Origin: Vespula vulgaris
Taxonomy: Eukaryota > Arthropoda > Insecta > Hymenoptera > Vespidae
Reading direction: 5' to 3'
Assembly: GCF_905475345.1 (NCBI RefSeq)
Contig: NC_066586.1
Span: 19,770,812 to 19,834,811 of the forward strand
DNA: 64,000 bases
Under the pieces are notes generated by a model. It searched no databases, had not been told where the DNA came from, and saw nothing but the letters and a program-made list of their open reading frames with translations. Below are positions 1-13,532 of this stretch, piece after piece. The position numbers and the translations under genes are program-made. The number at the start of each line of letters is the position of its first letter. The first letter of the stretch is position 1.

Positions 1-1746
1 AACGGCCGCGTACAAAGATCGATTAAATCGAAGAAAATTCATTTTTATGTCGCTGTTTCCTTATCGGAAGTTCCTCGACAAGGACGCTCGAACGTACCTA
101 TTAACGAGAATTATCATCGGCGCAACGCGAGGCGCTTTGTTCCGCGAACGACTCGCGGAAGCTTCGAAATAGTCGGAATCTATAAAATTTCAATCTTTCC
201 GCAATCCTTAACGGTCCGTATAATTTTCTCTCGAAACGCGCGTTCGTTCCACTTTGTCCTCGTCGTCTAAGAACAAAATGCGCTTCTACGTCTCCCTCCT
301 TAGCGATTCGACGTTTTCTCCTCGAACGACCACGTAACGACGGACGAATGATCTGTGAAAAGAAAAGAGACTTATCGGCTTTGCAGGACAATGCGCCTCC
401 ATTGTCTGTCCTCTTTCGCGCTCCCTTATGCGATTACCAATGATGATTCCTAGCTCGATATTCGCATTTATTCTTTTCTCCGAGATTCTTTATGCGACGG
501 AGTTTGTTTTTCGCGTTCGTCATCAACCTCCATGTTTATTACGCGCGCGTTATTTATAACGCGATGCGATGGAAAAGGCCACATATGGTTTCCGATTAGT
601 GGTCAGGAGAAGATTGAGCAACGGTATTTAGTAAGCCGAGTATGCAACGTTGGCACACTCCCGTCGACGACTACCTTCCTCCCAGGCTTGCGGTCCTTCG
701 CAGAGTCCTTCGTAGAGTCCTTCGCCTTTTGAACCGGCTCGAAGCTACCTTCGAGCTTATGATTTTCTCCATCGCGCCAACCACCGCCGTTCCAATAGAT
801 TCGAAACGTTATTAGGATCGTCGTAACTCGCGAGTCGACGACGACTTCTAATATTCGTACCAGAGAGAAACGAGTCGCGCGTTGTATACCGACCTACCGC
901 GTTCATACGTTCGGACATGTCACTTATTCCTCGAAATCGATAAAAATTCGAGAACGATGTCGCAATCAGGCGCAATTAGCTTTGTGCGCGTCTACGCTAC
1001 CTGCTTTCAGCGATTTCGTACGAAGGCAAATTATTCGTACTTGGTGTCGCTACGTTTTCGCCGCGACGTAATGAAATGGTAATAACAACGTTGCGATTCC
1101 GGACGAAACCGCCGCGCCGGCGTCATTACGCGGCTAATGTGGGAAATCGTCGCTGCTGGAGGAAGATGAGAGAGCAAGAATAAGAGAGGAGGAGGAGGAG
1201 AGAGAGAGAGGTGTTTGCTCCCTCCATCGGTCGGATGGCATGCCGCGACGATGCTCTCTCGAGCTCGACGTAAATTCCGAAGCGGTGAAAGCGCGACGTA
1301 CCTACTTGTTTTTAATTTAACCGCTGTCTTCGCACCGACGTGGATGCACCGAATATTCGACTTTCGACGGGGCGTCGACGACGCTGTCGTCTCCCGGGAG
1401 ACAAGAAAATTATAGCGATGCGCGGAAAAGTCGAACGACAGATTTAATTACGGAGTCGAGCGCTCGGAGAAGAGAACGAATCGAAGAAATAGGATTTTTT
1501 CGGCGCGTCTACTCTCGGCCGCCCGCGGCAGTATCATCGCGCCGTGTTGTACGCGACGAATAAAGAGACGAAAATAATTACCACCTCGGCGAGTAATTAC
1601 GAGCCAGTCAAAAGGGACGAGGGAACGTTAATCGAGCTGCGCGCAACGACGTTCGATAATTTCCTTTTCCCCTCTCTTCGACACTTTCTCGCGAGTTTCG
1701 CGAGATCGGACCCGACTCGAGCTCCTCTCGGACCATCGAGCGAACG

Positions 1747-1750
<4 letters not shown>

Positions 1751-1779
<29 letters not shown>
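1751..1779 (+). repeat. GA dinucleotide tract
   Basis: Uninterrupted GA repeat. Confidence 0.95.
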
Positions 1780-1782
<3 letters not shown>

Positions 1783-3005
1783 ATTACGAAAGGAGGGAAG
1801 GGCTTTGATCGAGGCGAGATACAAATTGCTAATTACCTAATTAGACCCACTGACCCACAATGGACGCGACCACCCGGTATGCGCTCGCGTGCTGCGAGCG
1901 CTCGGGGAATCGCGCCTCGCCTTTCATCGTACCCTTTATTCTCGTAATTTCCGCGCTAATATCTTCTCGCGAAGCCGGTGAGAGGCGCAAGCGCCTCGTT
2001 TCGAGGCCCTCGGCGTTTTTAATTTCAACAAACGCGCTGGTAAAACGCACGCTGCTTCCCCTACAAGAGTCGCCTATTTTATCTGATCTTTCGTCGATTC
2101 AGGTTTCTACGACGCGTTACGATAAGGCCTCGTTTCGTATCGTCGAAAATAAAAAAAAAGATTTCTTTATAAATCGCGAGGCGCGATACCCTTTTGTGAA
2201 AGGAATAAACGAATTTCATTGAGTGGCGACAGATAAGCCGAGCCCTGGCGTCATAAACAAGCGATTATCTTAATTAAGTGGGAATTGTTTTGGCCCACGC
2301 AAACCGAGCACCGGACAGACCGCGGCTCTCTGCCCACGTGCGCAGCCCAGCGTGTCCGGCTGGAAAGAACTCGAAAGAAGAAGTCCGCGTGCTCTTAACC
2401 CTCCCAACTCGCGATCGTGAAAAATCGAATTATCGAATTTTCGACGCTCCGATGACTCGTCGAATAAACCGTTTCGATTTCGTCCGCTGGAAGATGCCAA
2501 TAGTCTAGTTACACTCGTCCGAAACGATCGAATTTACGGTGCGTTGCGAGACGCTACGCCAATGTGCCTCCTTTTTAATAAGTCGCGCGCATAACTCTCG
2601 CAGTCGACTTAAGTCTTAACATCTGTAAATCCATAAATCTCGTCTCCAGCCTTGTAGAAATTATAAACGTATTTTCCAGTTCTCTTCAGGCGGATTACGC
2701 GAGTCGCATAAAATTGCGATAATCCCAGCATCGAATCGCGTTCGTAAACATATTCCTTCGGTATCCTTCATCTTCCTCTCGTTTCGTGTCGCAATTTAGC
2801 GGCGACCGATTAAGAAAATCCAGTAAGGAGTGTACGGGTACCATCTCTAAAATGCGTTGCCATCGAGCCTGACGTAATTCGATGTTTATTCCTCCTTCGA
2901 TCCATCGGAAGAGCCCCTCTCCTCTCTATTTTGGAGCCTCTGATACTTTATTAGCAAAGGTTGTATGGATGGAAAAAACTTTTCTCGTTGCGCAAGGAAG
3001 AGAAG

Positions 3006-3031
3006 GAGAGAGAGAGAGAGAGAGAGAGAGG
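3006..3031 (+). repeat. GA dinucleotide tract
   Basis: Uninterrupted GA repeat. Confidence 0.95.
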
Positions 3032-3760
3032 CGATTCCGTCGTCCGTTTCTTTGTTTTGAGAAGAAACGAGAACGAGCGGAGGAGGATGTTTACCCGAGG
3101 AAAAGTGAGTCCACGCCGTGACTCCTTCCTCCGCGAGCGGGCACGAGCGTACGAGGACGATGATGGGGCAAAAGGAGAACTGTCCTTGAGTCGGACGACG
3201 ACGACGTCGACGTAGCCGCGCGTCGTACACCTACGACACGCGGAAGATGGAAAAGCCGTTCTCCTAATGCGTGTAGGCGAAATGTATCAAGGCTGCCTCG
3301 AGCTCGAGTCGTTTCTTGTCGCCACTTGTCGCCAATCTCTGACGTTTAAATAGGCGAACCGGAGTGATAAATTATGTCTCGACTCAAAGTCCTGCCTCGA
3401 CACGAAACGAGAATCCTTCGTGCACCAAGGGACGGCGAAATAGCTTAGATTCGTTTCTTCGAAGACCGATCTCCCGAGGTGGCCGAAATTTACACTGAAA
3501 AATACACGCTCCTTCTCTTGCTCTTGATGCGCACGTAAAAGGGAGACGAGAGTTCTCGGATGAAACGAGCGTGTAATGACCGAACATCTGAAAAATTCGC
3601 AATTAACTTTGGTCGGGCGCGGTACCGATGTCGCGTCGGTGTAATTGGTTTTGCAGAAAACTTACGTGTTTTCGCGGCATTTGCATAATGTGCGAGGTGA
3701 ACATGGTCGATCGATCGGTTAATTTAAATACCGAATATATCGGCAAAGTCGTCGCCATCG

Positions 3761-3800
3761 TCCTCGTCCTCGTCCTCGTCGTCGTCGTCGTCGTCGTCGA
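3761..3800 (+). repeat. GTC/CTC trinucleotide tract
   Basis: GTCCTC units followed by pure GTC; the valine-rich or acidic frames here are artefacts of the repeat. Confidence 0.9.
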
Positions 3801-4774
3801 GAAGAGCGTGCGCGAGCTTACGAGCAACCTGGTCGCCATTAACGTGTAATTATCGTTACTTATTGCTGGTAAATGCCGACTCTGCGGTGTACTCTCTTGC
3901 CGATATACCAGCTCGTACCTTATTCTAATCTACAACACTGGCTAATCCGATCGTCGATCGTAATCGAGTTCCTCCTTTTCTTCCTCTCTTCCACTCCCTT
4001 TCTCGTACGAGAAATCGAGATTCTTTAACGGGCTCTCCCATCTATTTCTTCAGATACCTACATTTTATAGATACGATTATCTAGAAATTGTGAATTTTGG
4101 TTGAGAAGAGAGAGGAAAGGAAAACGCAAGGAAGAGACTCATGGGTGCTCCCATGAGGAGAAAAAGAACCGTAATATCGTGTTTCGCGACTCAAAGTCGG
4201 CGGCGCCGTTGCGAAAGGCCCCGGGGCTAGAGCACGGCGTGTCGGCATGTTTCGCAGTTTGGAACCAGGACCCAAAGCTCCGACTCGACGTGCACCGGCA
4301 CAAAAACAGCAGGGGTCAGCGAGGTCGGCAACGGGGCCCTGTGTTCCCCTGGGGCCCGTTGTCATGCGATACCTCGCTCGTACGTTACGATAGTGTCCTC
4401 GGTATACCCGCTTTCTGTTTTGTCACCGAGCCTCCTTTCTCTCTTTTTCTCCTTTCGTACTTTTGTCTATTATTCGAAAGACGATAGTTCTCTCGCCTCG
4501 ATGAGGAATGTCTCCTCGATGGTATCGTGCTGAGAAATAATACGACATCAAAGCCACGATTTCTCTTCCGTCGGTTGACCGTCACGGAACGCTCGGTAAT
4601 CCATTTTCTTGAACTTTTAAGCTCCCGCTTGAAACGTTCGACGATTTTCATTTCCACGCGAAACCGTCTAAACGTCCGACCTCGTGTCGAACGCTGGCAC
4701 GAAACGTTTTCGAGCACGCCTCTCTTTACCTCGTTCGACGTCGAGTGGACGTTTTTACGGTTATCGAAACGACG

Positions 4775-4776
4775 GT

Positions 4777-4814
<38 letters not shown>
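4775..4814 (+). repeat. Compound CG then GA tract
   Basis: A CG run passes directly into a GA run, a potential Z-DNA/H-DNA junction. Confidence 0.95.
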
Positions 4815-4819
<5 letters not shown>

Positions 4820-5667
4820 TAGAGAAGAGGAAGCGCAACGCCGCGTAGGTACCGGTACAAATTTATCTTTGTTCCGAACTTTCACGCACCGACATCGACA
4901 GCGGGATCGGGCAAACGAGTTCGTGGCGCGTTCACAAAAGTCAGCTCTCGGCTCGTGTGACATACGCGCCGATATCCACGAGAGAACGCTCCTCTCTTTT
5001 TTTTTTCTTCTTCCTTTCTTCTTTTCTTCTCTTCTCTTCTCTTCTCTTCTCCCCTTTCCTCTCGAGTATTTTCGAAAGACCTCTCCTAGTCCTCTTGTGA
5101 GAGAGAACGCCGATGAGTCACGACCGGCTGCGTTTTTCGGGCCGAACACGTGAGAAATTTCGCGGCGCTACCTTAACGATCCTTCGAGAAAAAAATCGCG
5201 CTCGAAGAGGTCCTCCGCGAGTCGACCTTCGATTTATAATCTACGTCGCTTCGCTTTTGTCTGTTCCTTAATCCGACGATGTTTAAAGCGCTCCCTCTTT
5301 CTCTCTTTTGCTTTATTGCGGCAACGGGGGTTGCGCAAGACTCTACACCTACGGCATCGCGCGTAAGAGAGAACCTTCGAAATCGCTCCTCGTCGTTTAA
5401 CGCGTATCACGAGAATTTGATTTTTAAAGGGATAGAACCGAAAATTGTTTCGAACTGCAAAAATAACTACGGAGAACGAACTATAAAAATAACTATAAAG
5501 AGAGAATGAGCAAACCGAGAGAGAACAATGGAACCGACGAAGAAAAGAGATTTTGCGAAGCAACGTCAGAGACTGCGACTTTACGATTCCGTGGAATAGC
5601 CAGCCAACATTTAACTGTCGCGCGATATTTATCATTTCTCGTGTAATAGGATCTGACGCAGCTGGTC

Positions 5668-5697
5668 CTCTCTCTCTCTCTCTCTCTCTTTCTCTCG
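5668..5697 (+). repeat. CT dinucleotide tract
   Basis: A CT repeat followed by about 100 bases of pyrimidine-rich DNA (to about 5800). Confidence 0.95.
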
Positions 5698-6290
5698 TTT
5701 TTCTTTCCTTTTTATTTTCTTTTATTCCTTTCTTTTTTCTTTTTCTTTTTTTCTTTTTCTGTTTTTATTTGTCTTTCTCTTTTTTTTCTGTTTTTCTTAA
5801 TTTTATTTTGAACGAACGCAAACTACGCGCTATCGATCGTCCGCGAGCGTGGGCGAGTGAAAAATCATTTCGTACGGGTAAAAGAAAAAAGAGAAGTAGG
5901 AAAAATTTTTCATCGTCAGCTTCGAAACTCGGCTCGACCGCGCGCTTGAGGATTTTGAAACGCGCCGGTTAAAGTGCATCGCGTCCTGCGGCGAGCGCGC
6001 TTTCACGAAGAGTGGAACGTAATGACCACGCACGAGGGAGGGGAAGATGAGAGAGACAAAGAGAGGAAAGGGTATGGGAAAGGTTGAAGGAAAGAGAAGG
6101 AAAGAGAAAGAGAAAGAAGGAGATAATAATAAAACGAGATATCTCGTACGTGGGCGGTCGTATTGTTAGCGCAACAAGGCATGCGCGGCGCTTCTGTGTT
6201 TGCGCGCGCGCACTCCTGCGCTCTCCGCGCACCCTTAATAAAGGGTACGCGTGTGCGTGAGAGACGTGCACGCGTTTAATAAGAAGGAGC

Positions 6291-6312
6291 GAGAGAGAGA
6301 GAGAGAGAGAGG
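6291..6312 (+). repeat. GA dinucleotide tract
   Basis: Uninterrupted GA repeat. Confidence 0.95.
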
Positions 6313-7372
6313 CAGAGTCCGGCTCGTCTCTCGGTGTGAGCGGACCCAGGCCTTATGTAAATCGACCGGGCCCATCTGCGAGAAAGCACGGACTATGGCA
6401 AAGAGCACGGAAGAAACGGTGGAGGAGGCGGAGGAGGTGGAGCAGCACGAGCGGTGCTCCTCTTCAAAAGCTGTGCCGCCGCCGCCGCCGCCACCGCGAT
6501 AAACACGCATTTATTCCAGAGTGCGCTATACGCAAACGGCGTGCGCGCATGCGCTGCTACCGCGATCGCGCATGCGTATTGTGCTAAAGTACTTTCCACA
6601 CCGAGCCAACTTTTCAACCGTTGGCGCGATCTTATCCGAAAACTTTCGTTCGTACGATCCGCCAAACGTAAAGAGAAAAATTCTTTTAAGGTTCCTCCGA
6701 TTTCAACGTGCCTTGCACGAACCACGAAAGAGATATTTTTTCTAAAGCTGCTACTAAAGTCCACGAGGTAGCTATCTCGTCTAGCGATTAGACCAGTTCC
6801 AGTATGTCGTGTGAAAGAACGTTAAGGGAGCCGGCAGCGAGGTAACCTTAGGCGCGCGCGCTATCGCGACTTTACATTGTGTTTGCACATATCCTACCTC
6901 TGTAGAAACGCGTGCCGATGATTCTTCCAGAGTCGGCAGATAAGCAGATAAGCAGATGGCTGTACACGTAGGTGCGCTCGGATAAGGAGCTCCGCTGCAA
7001 TAGACGATCCGCCTTCGGCGAATGCCGCTCGAGCGCATTTTCGTTCGAGCGAATTCGCGAATATATATTTTCTGCTCGCGTTGTTCTTTCGCAGAAACCG
7101 AATCGGACTCGACCGTTTGTTCGGACGACGTCGTTTCCCTTGCTCGGAGAAATCGGAACGGGCCGTTTCGACGCGCTCGTTCCTCCTCGTAAGTTTAATA
7201 GGTCGATTCCCTTGAAACCGATCGAAGAACGTCGATGCTGCGACGTTTCTTTCTTCGATCGTAGGTAGTAGCGCGTGGGAAAAAGGTCCTTGACTTAGGT
7301 ATAACGCGTATAACGCATTACGCCAAATCGTTTCATTCTCTTGCTCTGAGATTGATTTCTGTCCCCTCCTAC

Positions 7373-7400
7373 CCTCTCTCTCTCTCTCTCTCCCTCTCTC
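7373..7400 (+). repeat. CT dinucleotide tract
   Basis: CT repeat with short CCC interruptions. Confidence 0.9.
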
Positions 7401-9412
7401 CCTTTATCGTACGCGACTTCCCGTCGAGGATGTTGGTGGTCGCTCTCTCGACCACGAGAACTCGGCGCGTTTCCACTTTTCGCCAGTTTATCGATTCGCG
7501 TACGAAAGAAAAGTCGCTACGTATAAGGAACTCGACAAGAAAGATAGAGTTTGAGCGAATAATTCGCCTTCTATCGAACTCGCGGTACTCGATTTACAGC
7601 GCGAGTTATCTCGTCGAATAGAAAGAGAAAAGTAGGAAGGATCGAGAATACGTGGGCGATCCGTCGATCTTACGACTCTCTCGATCGATCTTACCGCGTA
7701 CGAATAATATACGCGTCGTAACGCGCCGACTAATTTATGGACGAGAGGTGGGTAGAGAGTCGACTATACTTTTCTAATTACATATCGTACTTTCGATTAT
7801 ACGCTCGGTAGCTTTGTCGAGGTGGAATCCGCTTACGAAATACGCGGTCATGGCTCATTTTGTGGAAATCGCTAACGATACCAGCAGCCTTTCGGAGAGC
7901 TTTCGTTAAATCCCCTTATTTACGAGCGCCGTGCACAAAAGTAAGCGACTTCTTTCTTCGTCGATACAAAGTCTAGCACGCTTCTCGTTCCACCTACGGC
8001 TACGACTTCTTTTTTCGTCTGTCGACGTAACGAATCGAAAACGACTACCGGGGACCGTGATTGAAAACAATCAAACCGTCGTATGTAAGAAGAGGTGAGT
8101 TTTCGACACCGTCGTCGATTCGATTTCGCTCGGAAAAAGCTTACGTTCGTTCGCTCGAGTCCGAGAGGTGGATTAGGATCGGTCGCATCTCCAAAGTCGT
8201 TTCGGTTGGCCCAGATTTTACGAATCTTACGATGTTTGTCTTCTTCCACGTCTCGCGTGCGCGTATATAAGCGTTTAGTGCCTGTCATCTCGGAAAGTGA
8301 TAGTAAACGTTGGATAAATGTTTCGAGTCGCTTTCTCGGACGTTTGGACGGCGATGAATACCTACGAGCGTCCTACCTACACGCTCGCTCGTTTCTCGCG
8401 ATTCGCTCGAAAATCAAACAACGTTACAAATCGTCGAGGTTGTTTTCGAAGAAGCGTAAACTCGAGGACGCTTCGTCACTCGCTACGTAGGAAGAGTAGC
8501 GCGTTATTAGTTAGCTAGATCGGAGAGGCCCTCGGACGATTTTCGACGGGTACTTGGATCGTTCGTTTGTCCTCTCTTCGATAATGTATCGACAGTCGAG
8601 ACCGATTGGCAGCACGCCAATTGCTCCAATGCCAGCTGCACATACGGCACGTAGCAAAGCGTTATCGGAGATGCCGAAGAATTAATGTCGACCCTCGAGC
8701 ACCGCGATAAATAACCTCTTCGTTAGCTTTGCGCGTTTCTCAGCCTTATGCCGACGAAATTCCACTTTGCAAGGAAGATTTTGTTTGGCTAACGCGAATA
8801 AAATATTGAAAAATACCAAGGGGAATGTTATAAATTAAAATCGAATCGACGATGCGTCGATCGCGAGCGTCGATGATTATATATCCGTATCGGGCGACCG
8901 TCTAACGTTTTCCTCTCTCCTTCCATAAGAGGGAATATTCGAGGATCCAACGTATTTTCGTTCTCAACGAGATTTTGCCTCTTAGTCGTGAGCGTCTTAC
9001 GCGCCTTGGAATTTCCATCGCATACCGCATTCGAAATTTCTTTCCGCCCGTTGGTCACCGGATAGAAATAAAAATCCGAGTTAAGTAATACCCGATATAT
9101 CGGAAGGATGATATAACGCGAACGAAGAAGATAGTCGGACGAAGAAGAAACTCGGTTCGAATTTCCACAAGCGTTCGTTACGAAGCAGCATCTCCGGTGC
9201 AGCTGTTAGCTCCGTTGAAGCTCTGCTAGGAGCGTAGGACCGCGTTTAGGAGGTGAGAGGGGATGCGCGCGATGCATTAATAAGACGGCAACATGCATCG
9301 ACTTTGCTTCTGCGGCATAGACTTGGAATAGCTCTCGGAATAGATCGTGACGGCAGTGGGCCACATAATCCGACCGAGAGAACTTTATTTCTCTCTTACA
9401 TTAGTGATTATT

Positions 9413-9464
9413 CGGCGGCGCGGGCGCGGGCGCGGGCGCGAGGGCGCGAGGGCGCGCGAGCGCG
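9413..9464 (+). repeat. GCGCGG/GCGAGG G-rich short tandem repeat
   Basis: A GGCGCG-type hexamer array changing into AGGGCGCG units; extremely GC-rich in otherwise mixed DNA. Confidence 0.9.
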
Positions 9465-10183
9465 TTCGACCAACCTGGAATTTCAGAGGCTAAATCGAAC
9501 GTACGATTGAAAGTACGATTATTCCAATTGATTTGCAAGTAGCAACGAGCATTTTATCTTTTACGCTGGGTCAAACGATGATTCGCGTTGAATAACGAGA
9601 GCGGCAGCCGGTGACCGAGATTCTCTTATTGTCGCTTTTTTAAGCCCCTTCGGTGTCTCCTTCGCTTCATTAAGCTCGAAGAAACGATTCCTTCAGCTTA
9701 GCGCTCGCCTCGTAAAAGAGAGAACGAATCAGAATCGGAGGTTTAAAGGGAATCGTGAAGAAAGCGATTCAGCTCTCGCCACGTCGTCGGTGCCTTTGAC
9801 GCCTACTAATGAGAGGGCGATCATTAAGGACGGAGAACGCGCGTGCGCGTGCGAAGGAAGTGGAAAGAAGAAGCCGAGTACCGATATAAGAGAACGGACA
9901 GACAAATGGACAGCTGCGCGTCGTAGACGTTTTTCGTTTTTCAATTTTTAAAGCCATCCGAGTCCCCTCGTCGATGGCACGTCGTTAATTCGTCATTCCC
10001 GAGACTTTTAATGAGATTGTTAACGATCAAGGTCCGACGGTGGACCCCTCCATCTCTCCCTCTCTCTCTCTCTCCTTTCCGATTTCACTTTTGCTTCGAT
10101 AAAGTAAAGTAAAATCCAGAAAAAGATTCGACGCGAGGTAGAATATTTATCGGCACCATTAAGTGTTTCGGAAAGTCCTCATT

Positions 10184-10222
10184 TTCTCTCTCTCTCTTCC
10201 CCTCCCTCTCCCTCTCTCTCTT
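10184..10222 (+). repeat. CT-rich tract
   Basis: Imperfect CT repeat; a second short one lies at 10056-10075. Confidence 0.9.
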
Positions 10223-11155
10223 GCGCTACATCAATTAATTAGAGTCTCATTGTCGTGCGGTAGAAAAACAGAGAGCGGAATCGAGAAAAGGAGCATCCGG
10301 AGCGATCGAATCGAGAAGAAGAATTCTCTTTTGTGACCCGCTCGCAAAGCATGGAAAACGAGGAGAAGAGGAGGAGGAGTATAAGGAGAGAGAGAGAGAA
10401 AAAGGGGAGAAAGAGAGAGAGGCGGAGGCAGGGGTAGCCGGTAACAAACGACTCGCAAATCCTCCCTGTCAATTTAATCTCGCCTCGAATCCCAGAGAAA
10501 TGTTAATAAGGGCCTCACCGCCGTTCTTCCCCGCTCTTCCCGGTGGACCTCCTCCCACCTCCTTCTTCCGTCGCGATCTCAACGTGAGTGCACTCGCGTA
10601 CGCACGGCCGTGCGCGCGCGCGCGCGCTCGGCACTTTATTTTCGCGCAAAGATACCGCCGTACGGCGTCAGCGGTGCTGCGCTCCGAGCACGTGGAAATT
10701 GTGTGCAAAGCGAGTCGCACCGAGCCTCGTTTTTCTCTCCCTCGTTCCTTGCAAACTTCCACCCTCGTAATTTATCGCGCTTATGTCGACGCACTCGCAC
10801 GGCGGAATCCCTGCCACGGATATAAAGGCTGCACGGAAAAAATGCCTATCCTCTTCTCGCTCCTCTTCCTTCCTTCTCCTCTTCTTTCTCTCATCGTGCC
10901 TACTCGCGAATTCTATCGTTTCGATCACTTTGCCTCTTCTCGCTCCATAACCGACTATCGCACGTACGAATGCATGTACCTAAATCCAATTTCGCGTTTG
11001 ATCTCAATGAAAAAATTGACGAAAGAAAATCTCTGATTCCTCAACGGTATCATCGTCGACGTTAGTGGATACGCTCGAGCGCTCTCACCGTTAGACGAAC
11101 TTTTTAATCACGCTTCTTGCTTACGCACGCGCTTGTCGTAACTCGCCAGGCATCT

Positions 11156-11194
<39 letters not shown>
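11156..11194 (+). repeat. CT dinucleotide tract
   Basis: A long, nearly uninterrupted CT repeat. Confidence 0.95.
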
Positions 11195-11198
<4 letters not shown>

Positions 11199-11723
11199 GT
11201 CGGTCGACCAGGTGTATTACGAGTTAACAACGACGCGAGTAGCGAATTCGCTTGAAAGCTCACGACTGGAAATTACACGTTGTCAAGACGAGCCGGGGAC
11301 TATCATTCTCGCCTCTTCTAATCCGCCTGTCTCGCGACTGACATTTTAATAATCTTATTTTAATTGGTATCCCCTCCCGACGTGTTCCAGTCTCTCCGCA
11401 TTCTTGCTCTGACGAAACTCGCCCGTCGAATAGTTTCGAGAGAGTTTAAGATCTCTCGTGTGCTTGGATAATTATTGCAAGAGACACAACAATAATTTCA
11501 CTCGAAATAAAAAATTGTATTAAGATTTGTCCCTTTGTATTCGCGAGATAAAAGTGAAAAGCATAAAGAGCAAAGGTAACCTGTATGAAACGATAAAGGA
11601 GGAGAATTTAGTTGGGTAGGAGAGAGTCGTAACATTCCAACGAGCGAGAGAAGGTGCGCGCAGGATCTGCATTCTACCGGAGTACGAGGTCCGAGAACGA
11701 GCTCGTCGTTCCCGTCGAGCTTC

Positions 11724-11975
11724 ATGGCGTTTTATCGTCGTTGGACGCACACGCGCCGTACGAGTATCTCGCTCGTCGTCGTCGTCGTCGTCATTGTCGT
11801 CGTACAGCCGGTCTCTGCTAGACCAGTGCCCGCTGCTGTACCGAGTCGGCTGCTGTGCTCGCTTTCGCGAACAAATAAACTCGGACGGACGCGTTTGAGT
11901 CCGACGTTAGAGGTAATTGTCTCTCCAAGCCTCGAGACGGTCGACGACTACGAGCTCGGCGAGTCGAACGAGTGA
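11724..11975 (+). CDS. Possible small secreted-peptide frame (unrecognised)
   Basis: An ATG at 11724 opens 83 codons: a charged N-terminus (MAFYRRWTHTRR), a hydrophobic Val-rich segment from a GTC repeat, a signal-peptidase-like site (QPVSA then RPVPA), and a short tail. A GAG|GTAATT donor follows 11912 in phase 0, so it could be a first exon. The hydrophobic core may only be a microsatellite artefact. I recognise no peptide family and infer no function. Confidence 0.2.
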   Translation: MAFYRRWTHTRRTSISLVVVVVVIVVVQPVSARPVPAAVPSRLLCSLSRTNKLGRTRLSPTLEVIVSPSLETVDDYELGESNE

Positions 11976-12891
11976 GAGAGAGAGAGAGAGAGAAAGAGAT
12001 TTAAAGATGGTGTGGGACGAGTACCGAAAGCGTAAAAGCTCGAACTGCAACGTGCGATTACAAGGATCTATTGTTAGCTTAGCCACCGGCGCGGCGTAAA
12101 AGCCAAACATTCTTTCATAGCCGTATCTGGGTCGCCATCCACGCTCTTATCCCTCTCTTTGCCTTCCTTTCTTCCTTCGCTTTCCAAGCTTCTCTAGGAA
12201 CGTCGATTTTAGACTCTATCGGGATTTAGAATAAAGCGATACAATTTCTCGATTAACCGAATTAATTTTGATACGCGCTATATCGCGCTTTAAGACGTCG
12301 GCACTGATCATAAATGCGTTTAACGCGTCTTCGTTGGTGCTCTCAGCCTCGTTAAATGTGTCTTTCCAATGTGCTCGCGTTAGCTTTTCTTTGCGTCTCG
12401 CTAGACCGGATAAAGCGCACGAAAAATCTCGCGATATCGGGAGGTACGTAACCCGCTAAAGTTTTATGTCCAATAAAAGTAGTCCCTATGCGGTTTATTG
12501 GAGACACATCGGTTACACGACTGGTTTTATTGGTCGTAGGTACTGTTCGTCCGTTGGCTGCATTTATCTCGAGCCTGCCGCTCGCCGAAATATATTGCCA
12601 ATAAATACGTTTTTATTATTAAAGAATTTTAAGCGATCTTATGCGCGCGAGCGCGCAAATTTCTGGCGCGCGTACACCTTACGTCAAGAGATACAGCCAT
12701 CGTTTTATTCTTATCGAGCGTTTATTCCTATCGAACGCGTTCGAAAGAAAGATAATAGCCTCGAAGAGCATACGGCGTCTCTTCCGGACATTGATACGTG
12801 TCGCGTTATCGATCCTGTTCCGTCAAAGTTGACTTTTAAACGGGAGTAATATGAAATTTACCAAGGAAAGCTTCAAATTTTCTCTCTTGGC

Positions 12892-12894
<3 letters not shown>

Positions 12895-12933
<39 letters not shown>
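12895..12933 (+). repeat. GA dinucleotide tract
   Basis: About 19 GA units. Confidence 0.95.
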
Positions 12934-12935
<2 letters not shown>

Positions 12936-13495
12936 ATTCCTTTGTGTCTAGGCTCGATGGAATTCCCTCTCACATTCTTACTCGATTCCAGAATGTCAGT
13001 TTTTATGCAACAAAGAAAAGCGTCCTGAATCGTTTGCTAATTGCTTTAATGTCGGAGTTAATTCGCTTCGGTCGCAGCTTCTCGCCTAATCCCAATAACG
13101 TAACGCTCCTTGTAATAAGGTACTCGAGCGGTAAATTTCGTCCTTATCGTAATGGAATGAAATCGTGCGTGCGTGTCTCGCTTATATCGGTCAAGTACCG
13201 CCGAGAGAATTCCCTCGGCTCGACGACGCGCGTGAGAAAAGTCAAAAGTTTCTCCCCCGATCTCTCTCGTCGAATAAATCGTTCTACCTTACTCCATTAT
13301 TTCGTGATTGAGATAGAGGAGAGCCGTTTAATTAAGATACTATCGCCATCGCTTCTTTACCGTCGAGCGAGTAAACGAGAAACGGTGTCATATTCGATAT
13401 TCCGCGCGAGACAGCTTCGACGAGTGGCAAGAGAGACGAGGTTTCATCGCTTTCACGGTAGCTAAATCGTCGATCAATCGCCGTTGTTAGAAGTA

Positions 13496-13532
13496 CCTCT
13501 CTCTCGCTCTCGCTCTCGCTCTCGCTCTCTCG
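13496..13532 (+). repeat. CTCTCG hexamer tract
   Basis: CTCTCG repeated in tandem; related to the CT tracts but with a regular CpG. Confidence 0.9.

Noticed and set aside
4385..5149. 254-codon minus-strand frame
   Set aside because: Lys/Arg/Glu/Ser low complexity around GA and CG tracts; tcg-rich composition lengthens chance frames.
12851..13465. 204-codon frame with Glu-Arg repeat
   Set aside because: The repeat is a GA microsatellite; the rest has no recognisable feature.
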